Source: Erpobdella octoculata
Lineage: Eukaryota; Annelida; Clitellata; Hirudinida; Erpobdellidae
DNA length: 64,000 nucleotides
NCBI GenBank assembly: GCA_963978895.1
Contig: OZ022238.1
Span: 3,443,661 to 3,507,660 of the forward strand
Direction: 5' to 3'
The translations under genes were made by a program, and so were the position numbers. Below are positions 55,635 through 64,000 of the stretch, piece by piece. Below the pieces are notes generated by a model. It was not told the origin of the DNA and made no database searches. It saw only the letters and a program-made list of their open reading frames with translations. Each line of letters starts with the position of its first letter. The stretch's first letter is position 1.

Positions 55635-57215
55635 TTAAGCTCGAAAGTTATTTGCTGGTAAGCTGGTAACAAATATTGTTTTTGAAGGAAACATTAGCTG
55701 TTTCACCACTGCGATCAAATTGCATAAAAACTCGATAACTTCAACAAATGTCATGATGGTAACTCCTAACCACAAACTGAGACTTCCACCAACAGTTCCA
55801 AGCATGGAATCCCATGTGTAAACAGGTGTATCAGTGATTGAGAAAGGATTATCATATAAGAAAGAAAACTTTACTTGCAAAAAGTTTGATCTGATTTTAT
55901 CATTTTTTCGGAAAAATTCGTTTAACTGCTCTATAGTTATATTATCACCATGTCTGTATTTTTCAATTATGTCAAAGTAATCTGTGAAGATACTGTGCGT
56001 TTTATTGCTACGACCAGGTCTTTGAATGTACTTTTCAAAAAATTTCAGGTGAAAAGAAGTTTTCGGCCAATCATAAATAGTTTGAACAGTTTTCTCGTAA
56101 AACGTTTCAATGCATGGGTTTTTACAATTTAAAGCACAGATGTCATAAAGCTCAGTGGTGAATACAGTTTCACAGTCTAATTGATCTAATGCTATCTTCA
56201 ATAAAGTACTTTCCGTTTCTAAGTCTAAAATGTTCTGTTTTTCTGCCAAAGTAGTGTTACCACATATTGTTTCATTGGTGTACATCGAAGGAACAATCAT
56301 GTTCCCGGAAACACATTGACAAATTTCTAACATTAATTCCTGGATACATTTGATTTGGCATATTTGACTGTTATAAACGACGTCTGAAGATTCATCTATG
56401 TACAAGCTACTCTCACAACCTTCACTGTTGTATGGCGTGTCCAAAACTGTTTTAACTTGCATAGTCATTTCTACTAACGAATCCGTTCCTGGACCAAGGT
56501 TGAATCCTTTGGATAAATCACTTGAACTTCCAGGAGCTGAAAGTTCTATTTTCACTCCATCCGTATTCAAGCTAGCATGTGAGTAAAAATCTTCTTGAAT
56601 ACTGTAAGAATTGTTTGAGTAAAACATCATAGTCAGAGATTTTACTGAGACATTGCAAAATTTTGAAATCTTGTATAAATGACAATCGTAAAAATGTGGG
56701 TGGTAAATGTTTTCTTGTATCAGGCTAGTGCAATTTGTATCCGTTATTTTTTTATCAGCCTTGTCAGACATTTCGAAACTGACCAAAAGTGGAATGGAAG
56801 TGTTCTTTTTAATTTTGTATTTCGGGAGTGATCTGAGATACGTTTGATAGATAAGTTCGCTGACATCGGTTAATTCCATGAAATCAACAGTTAAGTTATA
56901 CATTTTGTTTTCATATTCTTTTTGAGTGTAGTATATGTCAGTATTTATTTGAGTAAATTTAGGTTTCAGATTGCAAAGATGTATTGCTGGAAATACGTTT
57001 GGATATGTTAATATTCCGTACGTAGTTCTGTAAGGGTATGAACTGTATTTTGTAAATAAACTAACAAGTTGCCATACAAGAACTCCTGAACATACACTAG
57101 CAGCACACAACCACATAATCTTGAAAGAGTTTCCTTTTGATTTAACGATCTTTGATACGCCGCGCACTGAAACATTTTCACCAAACTTAACAAATTCTTC
57201 TTTTAAGCGATCCAT
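55635..57215 (-). CDS. DEG/ENaC-family ion channel, intact (locus M)
   Basis: 526 residues, one exon, starting MDRLKEEFVKFGENVSVRG. TM1 is FKIMWLCAASVCSGVLVW; NVFPAIHLC follows. The ectodomain has CTSLIQENIYHPHFYDCHLY, CQIKCIQELMLEICQCVSGN and CKNPCIETFYEKTVQTIYDW. TM2 is GGSLSLWLGVTIMTFVEV, filter G-V-T. The tail reads TIFVTSLPANNFRA: it aligns with the KLP[VI] ending of other copies but runs five or six residues further, burying that motif. The known upstream modules are not evident. An intact member of the - strand block. Confidence 0.94.
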   Translation of the reverse strand: MDRLKEEFVKFGENVSVRGVSKIVKSKGNSFKIMWLCAASVCSGVLVWQLVSLFTKYSSYPYRTTYGILTYPNVFPAIHLCNLKPKFTQINTDIYYTQKEYENKMYNLTVDFMELTDVSELIYQTYLRSLPKYKIKKNTSIPLLVSFEMSDKADKKITDTNCTSLIQENIYHPHFYDCHLYKISKFCNVSVKSLTMMFYSNNSYSIQEDFYSHASLNTDGVKIELSAPGSSSDLSKGFNLGPGTDSLVEMTMQVKTVLDTPYNSEGCESSLYIDESSDVVYNSQICQIKCIQELMLEICQCVSGNMIVPSMYTNETICGNTTLAEKQNILDLETESTLLKIALDQLDCETVFTTELYDICALNCKNPCIETFYEKTVQTIYDWPKTSFHLKFFEKYIQRPGRSNKTHSIFTDYFDIIEKYRHGDNITIEQLNEFFRKNDKIRSNFLQVKFSFLYDNPFSITDTPVYTWDSMLGTVGGSLSLWLGVTIMTFVEVIEFLCNLIAVVKQLMFPSKTIFVTSLPANNFRA

Positions 57216-58142
57216 TAGATGAATGTTTCAGACCTGTAGGTTAACAAAATTCAATAGCTTAATTAATCCATTAATATTTTGAATATGTTATATGACAAAA
57301 ATTGATGTGCACGTCACAGTGGAACCTGTAGTAAAAAATCTATATCGCTACGTCTTAGAAGAACAATTACCAAAAAAAATTCCTACGTTTTTGCAATTTG
57401 TACACGAGTTATTTATTTTTTTCAGAAGAAATAAAAAACTTAGAATAATTAAAAAATCGCTTTAAAATATATAAAATAATAAATGAAAACGCCACTCTAA
57501 AATATCGCAAGTGTTGTACTCTTTTGTTAAATTGTTTATATTAGTAGCTCTTTGCTAAATGAAACTTTGAACGATGTTTAAATATCTTAACTGTCTGTAA
57601 AAATCTTGCGGATTAAATTTCAGCATGCCATTCCTAAATTATTACCGAGAATTATAACAATTGAGTTTTCCATAAGCGGTATTTATTAAAAATTAAAACT
57701 TTTGTACTGCAGCAATGTTTACAAGACTTAACCGGAAACATAACAATTAAAATTCATTTCTAATAAATTATTGATCGTTGTGCGCCAGTGGCTGTAGAGT
57801 AGTTGACAGAAAATTCAAAGGAAAAGTTTGATAGATAGAAGAATTAAATCAATTAAAACAATTAAATCAATAATTTTCCTCATATTTGGAATTATTGAGG
57901 TTCATGGAAGGTCTTAGCAAATCATTAAAAGTCATCAAGTTTATTTCAACGTTTTAAAGTTTTAAACTTGTCTTTAATAAGATAACCAGTAGTTATATTT
58001 TAAAAATTAAAAACATGCATTTAAAAATTCTCTCACAGAGATAACATTTCATAGAAAAATTATATTTTAATAATAACATCAAGGCAAACGATATACATGG
58101 GGTGTTTATTATAACTATGACGTTGAACTTTTTTGTCGTCAT

Positions 58143-58144
<2 letters not shown>
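57216..58144. other. Intergenic spacer
   Basis: AT-rich, no gene or clear repeat before the LINE tail. Confidence 0.45.
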
Positions 58145-58181
<37 letters not shown>

Positions 58182-58318
58182 TTATTTATAAAAAAAAATC
58201 ACAATTTCGACAAAAAAACAAATAAGGGGCAACAGAAAAAGAACAAATGTTCCTGCGAGACTGTAACCCTGTACATAAAATTGTAAAAAAGTAAAAATTT
58301 ACAAAAGAGCAAATATCT

Positions 58319-61306
58319 TCACTGAATTGGTATGAAGTCTTTCAAAGTCTTGTGCAGCAGGTAATTTTTCAGAGAAGCCTTGAATGAGCTGAGAGAACTT
58401 TTGTTGATGTCATGCGGCAGAGAATTCCAGATCTTAGGACCAATAAATTTTATCGAGTGCATTCCAAGTGTCGACCGGATCAATCCTGAACGGAAACAGT
58501 GTTTAGAACGCACAAAATGGTTGTGAACTTCTTCTGCTTTATAAAGGTGACTCGTTGAATATTGGGGTGGAAGATCATGTGCATACTTATACATGTAAAT
58601 TGCTGATTGATATAGACAGACTTGATCAATTGTCAACAAATGGTTGTTTATCCGAGTGGTTTTGGTTGAATGACTCCTGGGCAGGTGAAAAATTGCTCTA
58701 ATAATACGTTTTTGTAGAGTCATTATTTTCGTTATTCGACTTCTGTAGTTGATACACCATATAAAATTACAATAGTTAATGAAAGGATATATTAATGAAA
58801 AGTACAGTGTCGGCAAAACCTTGCTAGGAAGAAACCACGAAAGACGATGAATTATACCTGAATGCAGGGAAACTTTTTTGAAAACATAGTTTACATGATG
58901 AGCCCATGTTAAGTGTTGATCAACGTAGACTCCTAAAAATTTTGTTACTGAAACATTATCTATTTTAGAGCCATCAACTGTTAGTTCTATGTTGTCTGGG
59001 GAAAACCTTTTACGAGGATTATGAAATACAATGTAGTTAGTTTTATCAGCATTGAGAGATAATTTATTGCATTTAAACCAAAAGGACAATTTATTCAGTT
59101 CAGTGTTTGTTTTTTGTATCAAATCTGGTAAAGATTTATCTGAAATGGAAGCAGTTGTGTCATCAGCAAATAGAAAATATTTAAAAAACAGAGAGCTATT
59201 GGAGAGATCATTAACGTAGATTATGAACAGAAGCGGCCCGAGTATAGATCCTTGGGGAACACCACAAGTAATAGATTTGAAACTGGACAATTCATTGTTA
59301 AATTGTACACATTGAGATCTCCCAGACAAATAATTTCTAAACCAGTTAAGCTCAGTCTGAGATATACCGTAGTGCTTTAGTTTTGCAATAATGATATTGT
59401 GATCAATAGTGTCAAAGGCTTTGGATAAGTCAAGGAAAATTGCAAGTGGTATTTCACTATGGTCGATTGAGTAAAGAATTTTATCTTGTAGGTTACTAAC
59501 AGCCATATAAGTAGAGAAACCTGGACGAAAACCATACTGATGTTCATATAATAATAAATTTTTGTTGAAATAATTGTAGAGCTGTATATGAACAACTTTT
59601 TCAAAAAACTTGGAAAAAAATGGTAAAATAGAAATTGGACGGTAGTTAGAAGTTGATGATTTTTTTCCTGATTTGAATAACGGTATGACTTTTGCTAATT
59701 TTATTTGATAAGGAACAATACCGGTTTGTAGTGAACAGTTAATGATACACGAAAGTACCACTGCTATGTGATCAATAGATAGAATAGCAAGGTGAGGGTC
59801 GATATCATCAACCCCAGAAGAATGAGAAATTTTAAGTTTTTTAGAAATATTAATTATATCTAAGTGAGTACAAGAAGAAAATTTAAATAATGTTGAAACT
59901 AAAGGTGGTAAAAATTGTTTATAAGAATCTCCATAATCAGGAATCTTGGATGCTAAATTAATTCCGATATCAGTAAAGTAGCTGTTAAACGCATCACTAA
60001 TAATTAATTCGTCAGTTGTCAGGCAATCGTTGACAACAAATTTATCATGCAATTTATTATTTTTATGATTTCCGTTAATGAGTGAGTTAATTAAAGTCCA
60101 AGTTTTCTTGATGTTGTTTTTGTAAGAAGTAAATTTTTCAGCATAAAATTGTTTGATAGTTTTTTTCTTCAGAGATTTGAATATGTTTCTGCTTTGAACA
60201 AATTTGACTTTATTTTCAAGAGTTGGCTCTTTAATGTAATTTTTGTAAAGTTTAGATTTTAATTTGCACCTATCAAGTAATTCCTGGTTCATCCAATCTT
60301 TTTTAAATTTTGGATTTGCTAAAGGAAAACTTGAAATAGGGAAAGATTCATTATAAACCTTATCATATGAGTTTATAAACATTGAGTAAGCTTTTTCAGG
60401 GTCGGCATTTTCGCAAGCTTGAAATACACAGGACCAGTTTGTATTTTGCAACAAATTGAGAAAATGTAATTTGTTTGCAGGCTTTGTAGCTCTTCTGTTT
60501 ATAGATTTTTTGGCATAGATTTTTGTTGTACGTTTCATTGTTATGATTATGGGAAGGTGATCCGATAAGTCGTAGTAGATTATTGATGAAGAAATATTGC
60601 AGAGTGGCTCATTTGTAAAAATATTGTCTATTAAAGATTTCGATTCGGGAGTTATTCTTGTTGGTTTGGTGATTGTTGGTAGTATGTGGTAAGAAGATAA
60701 GAGATTGAAAAAATCATTTGAGATGTGTCCAGGGTCATCAATTTTAAGCAAATCAATATTAAAATCACCTAGTAGAAACAGAAACCTGTGTGACATAAGA
60801 AAATCATTTAGTAAAGTATGAAGTTCGTCTAGAAAACATGAGATATTAGAGCTTGGCGGGCGGTAGATAATACAATAGGTGTAGGTTTTATGAAGGTGTG
60901 TAACTTTTATTACCAGGAACTCAAAAGAGAAGGCTGAAAAATCTACTTCAACAACTTCGTAAGATAGTTGAGATTTGACAAGTAGACCAACACCTCCACC
61001 TCTTCCTTCCTTACGGTTCTTGAAAACAAAGTTGTAGTTAGGAAATATAACTAAATTTGCTTTAGCATCATTGAGCCAAGTTTCAGTTATGCCAATAATA
61101 TCGGGGGAGCAAAAGTGAAGAAGGGTATCAAGTTCTGAAGTTTTGTTGTTTAAACTACGGCAGTTAATGTGAAGGAGTGATAGTATAGAATTGGACAAAA
61201 ATTTTGAGATGTTGTCTAGAGTTTCATAAGAGGTGTCTATAGATGCAGAGTTTTCTATTGATTCTAAAGTGTCACAATGTGTGTCAAATTCATTGTTGAT
61301 TGCCAT
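58319..61306 (-). CDS. LINE ORF2: endonuclease-reverse transcriptase, intact
   Basis: 995 residues without a stop. An AP-type endonuclease at about residues 40-270 shows LLHINCRSLNNK, IIGITETWLND, GRGGGVGLLVKSQ, LLGDFNIDLL and DLSDHLPIIITM. The reverse transcriptase at about 500-780 shows VIPLFKSGKKSSTSNYRPIS, AIFLDLSKAFDTIDHNI, GVPQGSILGPLLFIIYVNDL and FLFADDTTAS (catalytic Asp pair). A C-terminus with IGPKIWNSLPHDINKSS follows. It nicks target DNA and copies the element RNA onto it by target-primed reverse transcription. All catalytic motifs look intact, so it may be recently active. The ATG is 17 bases inside ORF1. Confidence 0.95.
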   Translation of the reverse strand: MAINNEFDTHCDTLESIENSASIDTSYETLDNISKFLSNSILSLLHINCRSLNNKTSELDTLLHFCSPDIIGITETWLNDAKANLVIFPNYNFVFKNRKEGRGGGVGLLVKSQLSYEVVEVDFSAFSFEFLVIKVTHLHKTYTYCIIYRPPSSNISCFLDELHTLLNDFLMSHRFLFLLGDFNIDLLKIDDPGHISNDFFNLLSSYHILPTITKPTRITPESKSLIDNIFTNEPLCNISSSIIYYDLSDHLPIIITMKRTTKIYAKKSINRRATKPANKLHFLNLLQNTNWSCVFQACENADPEKAYSMFINSYDKVYNESFPISSFPLANPKFKKDWMNQELLDRCKLKSKLYKNYIKEPTLENKVKFVQSRNIFKSLKKKTIKQFYAEKFTSYKNNIKKTWTLINSLINGNHKNNKLHDKFVVNDCLTTDELIISDAFNSYFTDIGINLASKIPDYGDSYKQFLPPLVSTLFKFSSCTHLDIINISKKLKISHSSGVDDIDPHLAILSIDHIAVVLSCIINCSLQTGIVPYQIKLAKVIPLFKSGKKSSTSNYRPISILPFFSKFFEKVVHIQLYNYFNKNLLLYEHQYGFRPGFSTYMAVSNLQDKILYSIDHSEIPLAIFLDLSKAFDTIDHNIIIAKLKHYGISQTELNWFRNYLSGRSQCVQFNNELSSFKSITCGVPQGSILGPLLFIIYVNDLSNSSLFFKYFLFADDTTASISDKSLPDLIQKTNTELNKLSFWFKCNKLSLNADKTNYIVFHNPRKRFSPDNIELTVDGSKIDNVSVTKFLGVYVDQHLTWAHHVNYVFKKVSLHSGIIHRLSWFLPSKVLPTLYFSLIYPFINYCNFIWCINYRSRITKIMTLQKRIIRAIFHLPRSHSTKTTRINNHLLTIDQVCLYQSAIYMYKYAHDLPPQYSTSHLYKAEEVHNHFVRSKHCFRSGLIRSTLGMHSIKFIGPKIWNSLPHDINKSSLSSFKASLKNYLLHKTLKDFIPIQ

Positions 61307-62347
61307 TTTTGTTAGTTATAGTTTTAACTGCATTATCCGATCCGGCAACTTCGACGGCAGCCTGTTTTTCGCTTTTTGTCGGTTCGATAGCAATGCGTGG
61401 GTTGAAAGTCCATTTTCTAACTAATACATGTTGAGGCCAAAAATTGGGATCAAGTACCCTGGGCATATTTATGTCTTCAATTGTTATTCTAAAAGAAGAT
61501 GATTGATTTTTTGTTGTAGTGATATTTTCTATATCTTTTTTTACAATTTTACTGGTCGAAAAAACTTCAATATTTTTACTCTTGATAAAATCTTCGATGT
61601 TTTTACTTTCTACACTTTCGTCTAAGTTTCCGACATATATAACTCCTTTTTTAACAATTTTTCGAGCCGCTGGTAAAGCTGAAGTACTTATGCCTTTGCA
61701 TATTATGACTTTTTTATCTGACTTATTAACATCAGTATTTTGTTCGGTTGTTTTTTTCAGAATTTCCTTTTGTGATTCGGGAAGAAAAAGTGATTCTCTT
61801 TTGTTTTTATTGTGTTTTACAATGATAAATTCGTCGTCAGTGTTTTCTGAGTAGTTTTTTTTAACTAGGTCAGCCCATGACTTTTTGAATTTAGAAGTTT
61901 CTGGTTGTTCAGTAGATACGATAAAATTTGGATTTTCTTGTTTGGCACGTTCTTTAACTATTTCATTCAGTGTGCGTTCAATATTTTCTATTCTATCGTC
62001 AATTTTTTCTAATCTATTTTTTCACAATCAAATGTTAACATTGCTAGTCTCCGAAAATCAACCGCACAGTATTGAGGCATACTCTTTTCACAATTATTTG
62101 CTGTGATGAATTTTACTAATTCAACTATTTCTTTTAACTTGTCATGTTTACTCTGGCCACTCGTTTGCGATTTAAACTTTTCTCCTTTGGTAGCCTCAAA
62201 ATCAGCAAAGAGTAGTTTTTTTGCTGTTGAAAACTCCTCATAATTATAAAAATCAATTATTTTTTCTTGAAATTGCACATTTTCAATAACAGTATAGTTG
62301 TTTATGACACAACTTAAGAGTTCGCTTGTAACTAATCGACGTGTCAT
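61290..62347 (-). pseudogene. LINE ORF1 with one frameshift
   Basis: The frame starting MTRRLVTSELLSCVINNYTV ends at a TAG near 62009, after FDCEKID. A second frame carries on from about 62020 (DDRIENIERTLNEIV, then KSWADLVKKNYSENTDDEF, VIICKGISTSALPAARKIV) to RVLDPNFWPQHVLVRKW and a TGA at 61292-61290, overlapping the ORF2 start. The join is at an A-run near 62023-62030, consistent with loss of one base. Heptad-like Leu/Ile spacing near the join suggests a coiled coil. The end resembles nucleic-acid-binding ORF1 proteins of CR1-group LINEs. Confidence 0.78.
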
Positions 62348-62767
62348 TATCGCTCACTAAACACGTGCCTTTAGCAAAAGCGCGATTTTATCGGCGAAAC
62401 TACTGAATAAAATAATAAAGACAACTTCCCTCTTTGAAAGACTTGATCTTCTGATAAATACTTTCGGATCTATTATATGAGTCCAATCTTGCACGTGTTT
62501 TTATCAAAATATTTTCAAAGTTCAACTTGGGGAAACCGCACGCCACAACGAAGCCATTATCACCGCGTACATCCCAACAAAAGAAGAAAATAATAATAGC
62601 ATGTACAAAATTATGTTGCGGTGAAATTATTTGCTGCATTCATTATATGTTCATCGTAATGCTCAAACATTTGTCAATAGAACTGGACAACCCTCTAATC
62701 ACATACGTAATCACTTTTAACGTCAGTTCAGCTTTCTTAACTCAACCAAGTGACAACTCCAAAACTT

Positions 62768-64000
62768 TTCATTATCTGGCTGTATTGCTAACTATTTGTT
62801 ACTATTTTGAAAAGTATTTTGTTACTATTAATTGTTACTGAAAAAAATAATTTGTTTTTTTTTTTTAATTCCGTTACTTGTAATTTGTTACTACCCATCG
62901 CTGCATAATATAATACAAACAGGAACATCGTTAATGTTTATTACTAATTTATTACTGCACACAAACGTAACATGGGCACAACAGGCAATAATGGGTGAAA
63001 CAAAATGAAAAATGTCAAAGATATTTGTTCATAATTGAGTCACCATCGCAAACTAGAGCGCATGCAAACTTTCAACTACATCTTAGAACGATAAGTTAAG
63101 TTAATAATCGATTACAAGATTAACAGCTACGGACTCCACGACAAAATTGAATAAAAGTGCTTAATAGAAGTGTATAAAATATCACGTCTCAACAATTTTC
63201 AAATAAATGATCTCAAACTTAAAGTTTTAGTATTTGCATTGTAATAATATTATTGTTTCTCTTCAGAAAATGTTCTGAAAATAAAGCAAAATCATGGAAA
63301 AAATTGAATAAATGACGCGTTATTAAATTTACTATTTTCACTCAATTTCAACGCCAGTTATTTAAAATAAAATAAATCTTGCAAAATCTTGTAGGCAAAA
63401 GAGTAATTTTTCAGAGTACATTTACAAAATCTTTTCTTTCTGTTATTCATTGCAATATGAAATAGATCAATTAGATATCTTGTTACCAAATGACAACTTC
63501 ATTATTTCAATCAAATTGCAAAAAAACTCAAAAACTTCTACAAATGTCATGATGGTAATTCCTAACCACAAACTGAGACTCCCACCAACACTGCTAAGTA
63601 AATTTTCCCAAGTATAAACTGGTGTATCAGTAATCGAATTTGGGTTATCAGATGGGAAAAAAATTTTTACTTGCAAAAAGTTTGATCTGATTTTATTATT
63701 TTTTCTTAGAAACTCGTTCGCCTCTTCAACTGTAAAGTTTTCATTATTTTTGTTATTGTCAAATTCATCATAGTAATTTTTAAAATAGTTGTAAGTGCTT
63801 CCGCTGCGATGTAAATTATAAAGATACTGTTGAAAAAAATGTCCTTGGGAAGAAATTTTTGGCCAACCAGACGCAGTTTGAATGTTTTGTTCATAATAGT
63901 TTTTAACACAAGGTATTTTACAATTTTTCACGCAATCGCTGTATAAATCTTTCATGACAATCCAATCACATAGAAACTGTTTGACTGTTTTATTTATCCT
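62768..64000 (-). repeat. Inverted segmental duplication, copy 2
   Basis: Reverse complement matches 15400-16633 through the coding end and about 700 bp of flank. Contains CAGCGATGGGTAGTAACAAA (from 62903, - strand), a hAT-like terminus better preserved than in copy 1. It runs off the right window edge, so its full length is unknown. Confidence 0.85.
63467..64000 (-). CDS. DEG/ENaC-family ion channel, 3' part (locus N, cut by window edge)
   Basis: Open for 177 codons from the window edge; the internal Met at 63955 is not the start, since the same frame continues upstream as RINKTVKQFLCDWIV. It encodes CVKNCKIPCVKNYYEQNIQT, ITDTPVYTWENLLSSVGG, SLSLWLGITIMTFVEVFEFF (TM2, filter G-I-T) and a tail MKLSFGNKISN, all very close to locus C. 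No lesion is seen in the visible part, so it may be the working relative of the frameshifted locus C. Confidence 0.88.
   Translation of the reverse strand, partial: RINKTVKQFLCDWIVMKDLYSDCVKNCKIPCVKNYYEQNIQTASGWPKISSQGHFFQQYLYNLHRSGSTYNYFKNYYDEFDNNKNNENFTVEEANEFLRKNNKIRSNFLQVKIFFPSDNPNSITDTPVYTWENLLSSVGGSLSLWLGITIMTFVEVFEFFCNLIEIMKLSFGNKISN

Larger units (their letters stand above)
58145..62640 (-). mobile_element. Near full-length LINE (CR1/L2/Jockey-like) with poly(A) tail
   Basis: Minus-strand element with a 5' leader (62640-62348), ORF1 (62347-61290, one frameshift), ORF2 (61306-58319, intact), a short 3' UTR and a 31-base A tail (T run 58145-58175 on +). ORF1 and ORF2 overlap by 17 bases. 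The 5' limit is approximate and no target-site duplication was found. It lies between locus M and the inverted duplication. Confidence 0.88.

Noticed and set aside
58319..61306. Host reverse transcriptase gene or virus
   Set aside because: Endonuclease plus RT order, overlapping ORF1, poly(A) tail and truncated relatives in the window identify a LINE.
63467..63955. Short complete gene starting at the Met at 63955
   Set aside because: The frame continues upstream to the window edge with conserved channel sequence, so the Met is internal.

Overview
This window is animal nuclear DNA. It is AT-rich and full of microsatellites, some over 1 kb long, non-LTR retrotransposons, hAT elements, Helitron-like elements and a tRNA-derived SINE. 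The host genes are intronless degenerin/epithelial sodium channel (DEG/ENaC) genes. No prokaryotic feature is visible. The repeat mix (minisatellite-bearing Helitrons, CR1/L2-like LINEs, tetranucleotide arrays) and the channel type fit an invertebrate, plausibly a lophotrochozoan such as a mollusc. The species cannot be fixed from the sequence.

The core of the window is an array of 14 DEG/ENaC loci. Ten lie on the + strand: 1986-3482, 7200-7405 (fragment), 14364-15922, 20956-22333, 26748-28297, 31859-33442, 34588-36099, 38006-39592, 43601-43730 (fragment) and 44211-47302. Four lie on the - strand: 48401-49942, 51477-53058, 55635-57215 and 63467-64000 (cut by the window edge). The two blocks meet tail to tail at about 47.3-48.4 kb. 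Five genes are fully open (1986, 31859, 38006, 48401, 55635). Three carry one visible lesion: an 8-bp duplication (14364), a nonsense codon in TM2 (34588) and a one-base homopolymer change (51477). Three are multiply broken (20956, 26748, 44211) and two are short fragments. This is the pattern of recent birth-and-death evolution. All copies that keep the region replace two hallmark residues of the superfamily: the pre-TM1 His-Gly is Arg-Gly, and the Gly-x-Ser filter is Gly-Val/Ile-Thr. Several upstream regions share conserved modules, which suggests shared expression control.

Layout: 0-1.2 kb, Helitron-like ends and microsatellites; 2-3.5 kb, first channel gene; 3.8-9.8 kb, AT-rich spacer with Helitron-like copies, a channel fragment and a LINE relic; 10.2-14.1 kb, very long CTCA and CCAT arrays, the latter in a tandem duplication; 14.4-17 kb, channel pseudogene whose 3' part is duplicated in inverted orientation at 62.8-64 kb; 17.4-19.0 kb, complete non-autonomous hAT; 21-39.6 kb, channel genes and pseudogenes with a LINE relic; 41.5-44 kb, duplicated channel promoter carrying a solo LTR that itself carries a hAT; 44.2-47.3 kb, channel pseudogene split by a LINE; 48.4-57.2 kb, the - strand channel block with a SINE and a hexanucleotide array; 58.1-62.6 kb, nearly intact two-ORF LINE; 62.8-64 kb, inverted copy of the 15-16.6 kb segment.

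Each channel would act as a subunit of a trimeric, probably cation-permeable channel at the plasma membrane. The array probably supplies a set of related subunits with different extracellular domains. Ligand and tissue cannot be read from the sequence.
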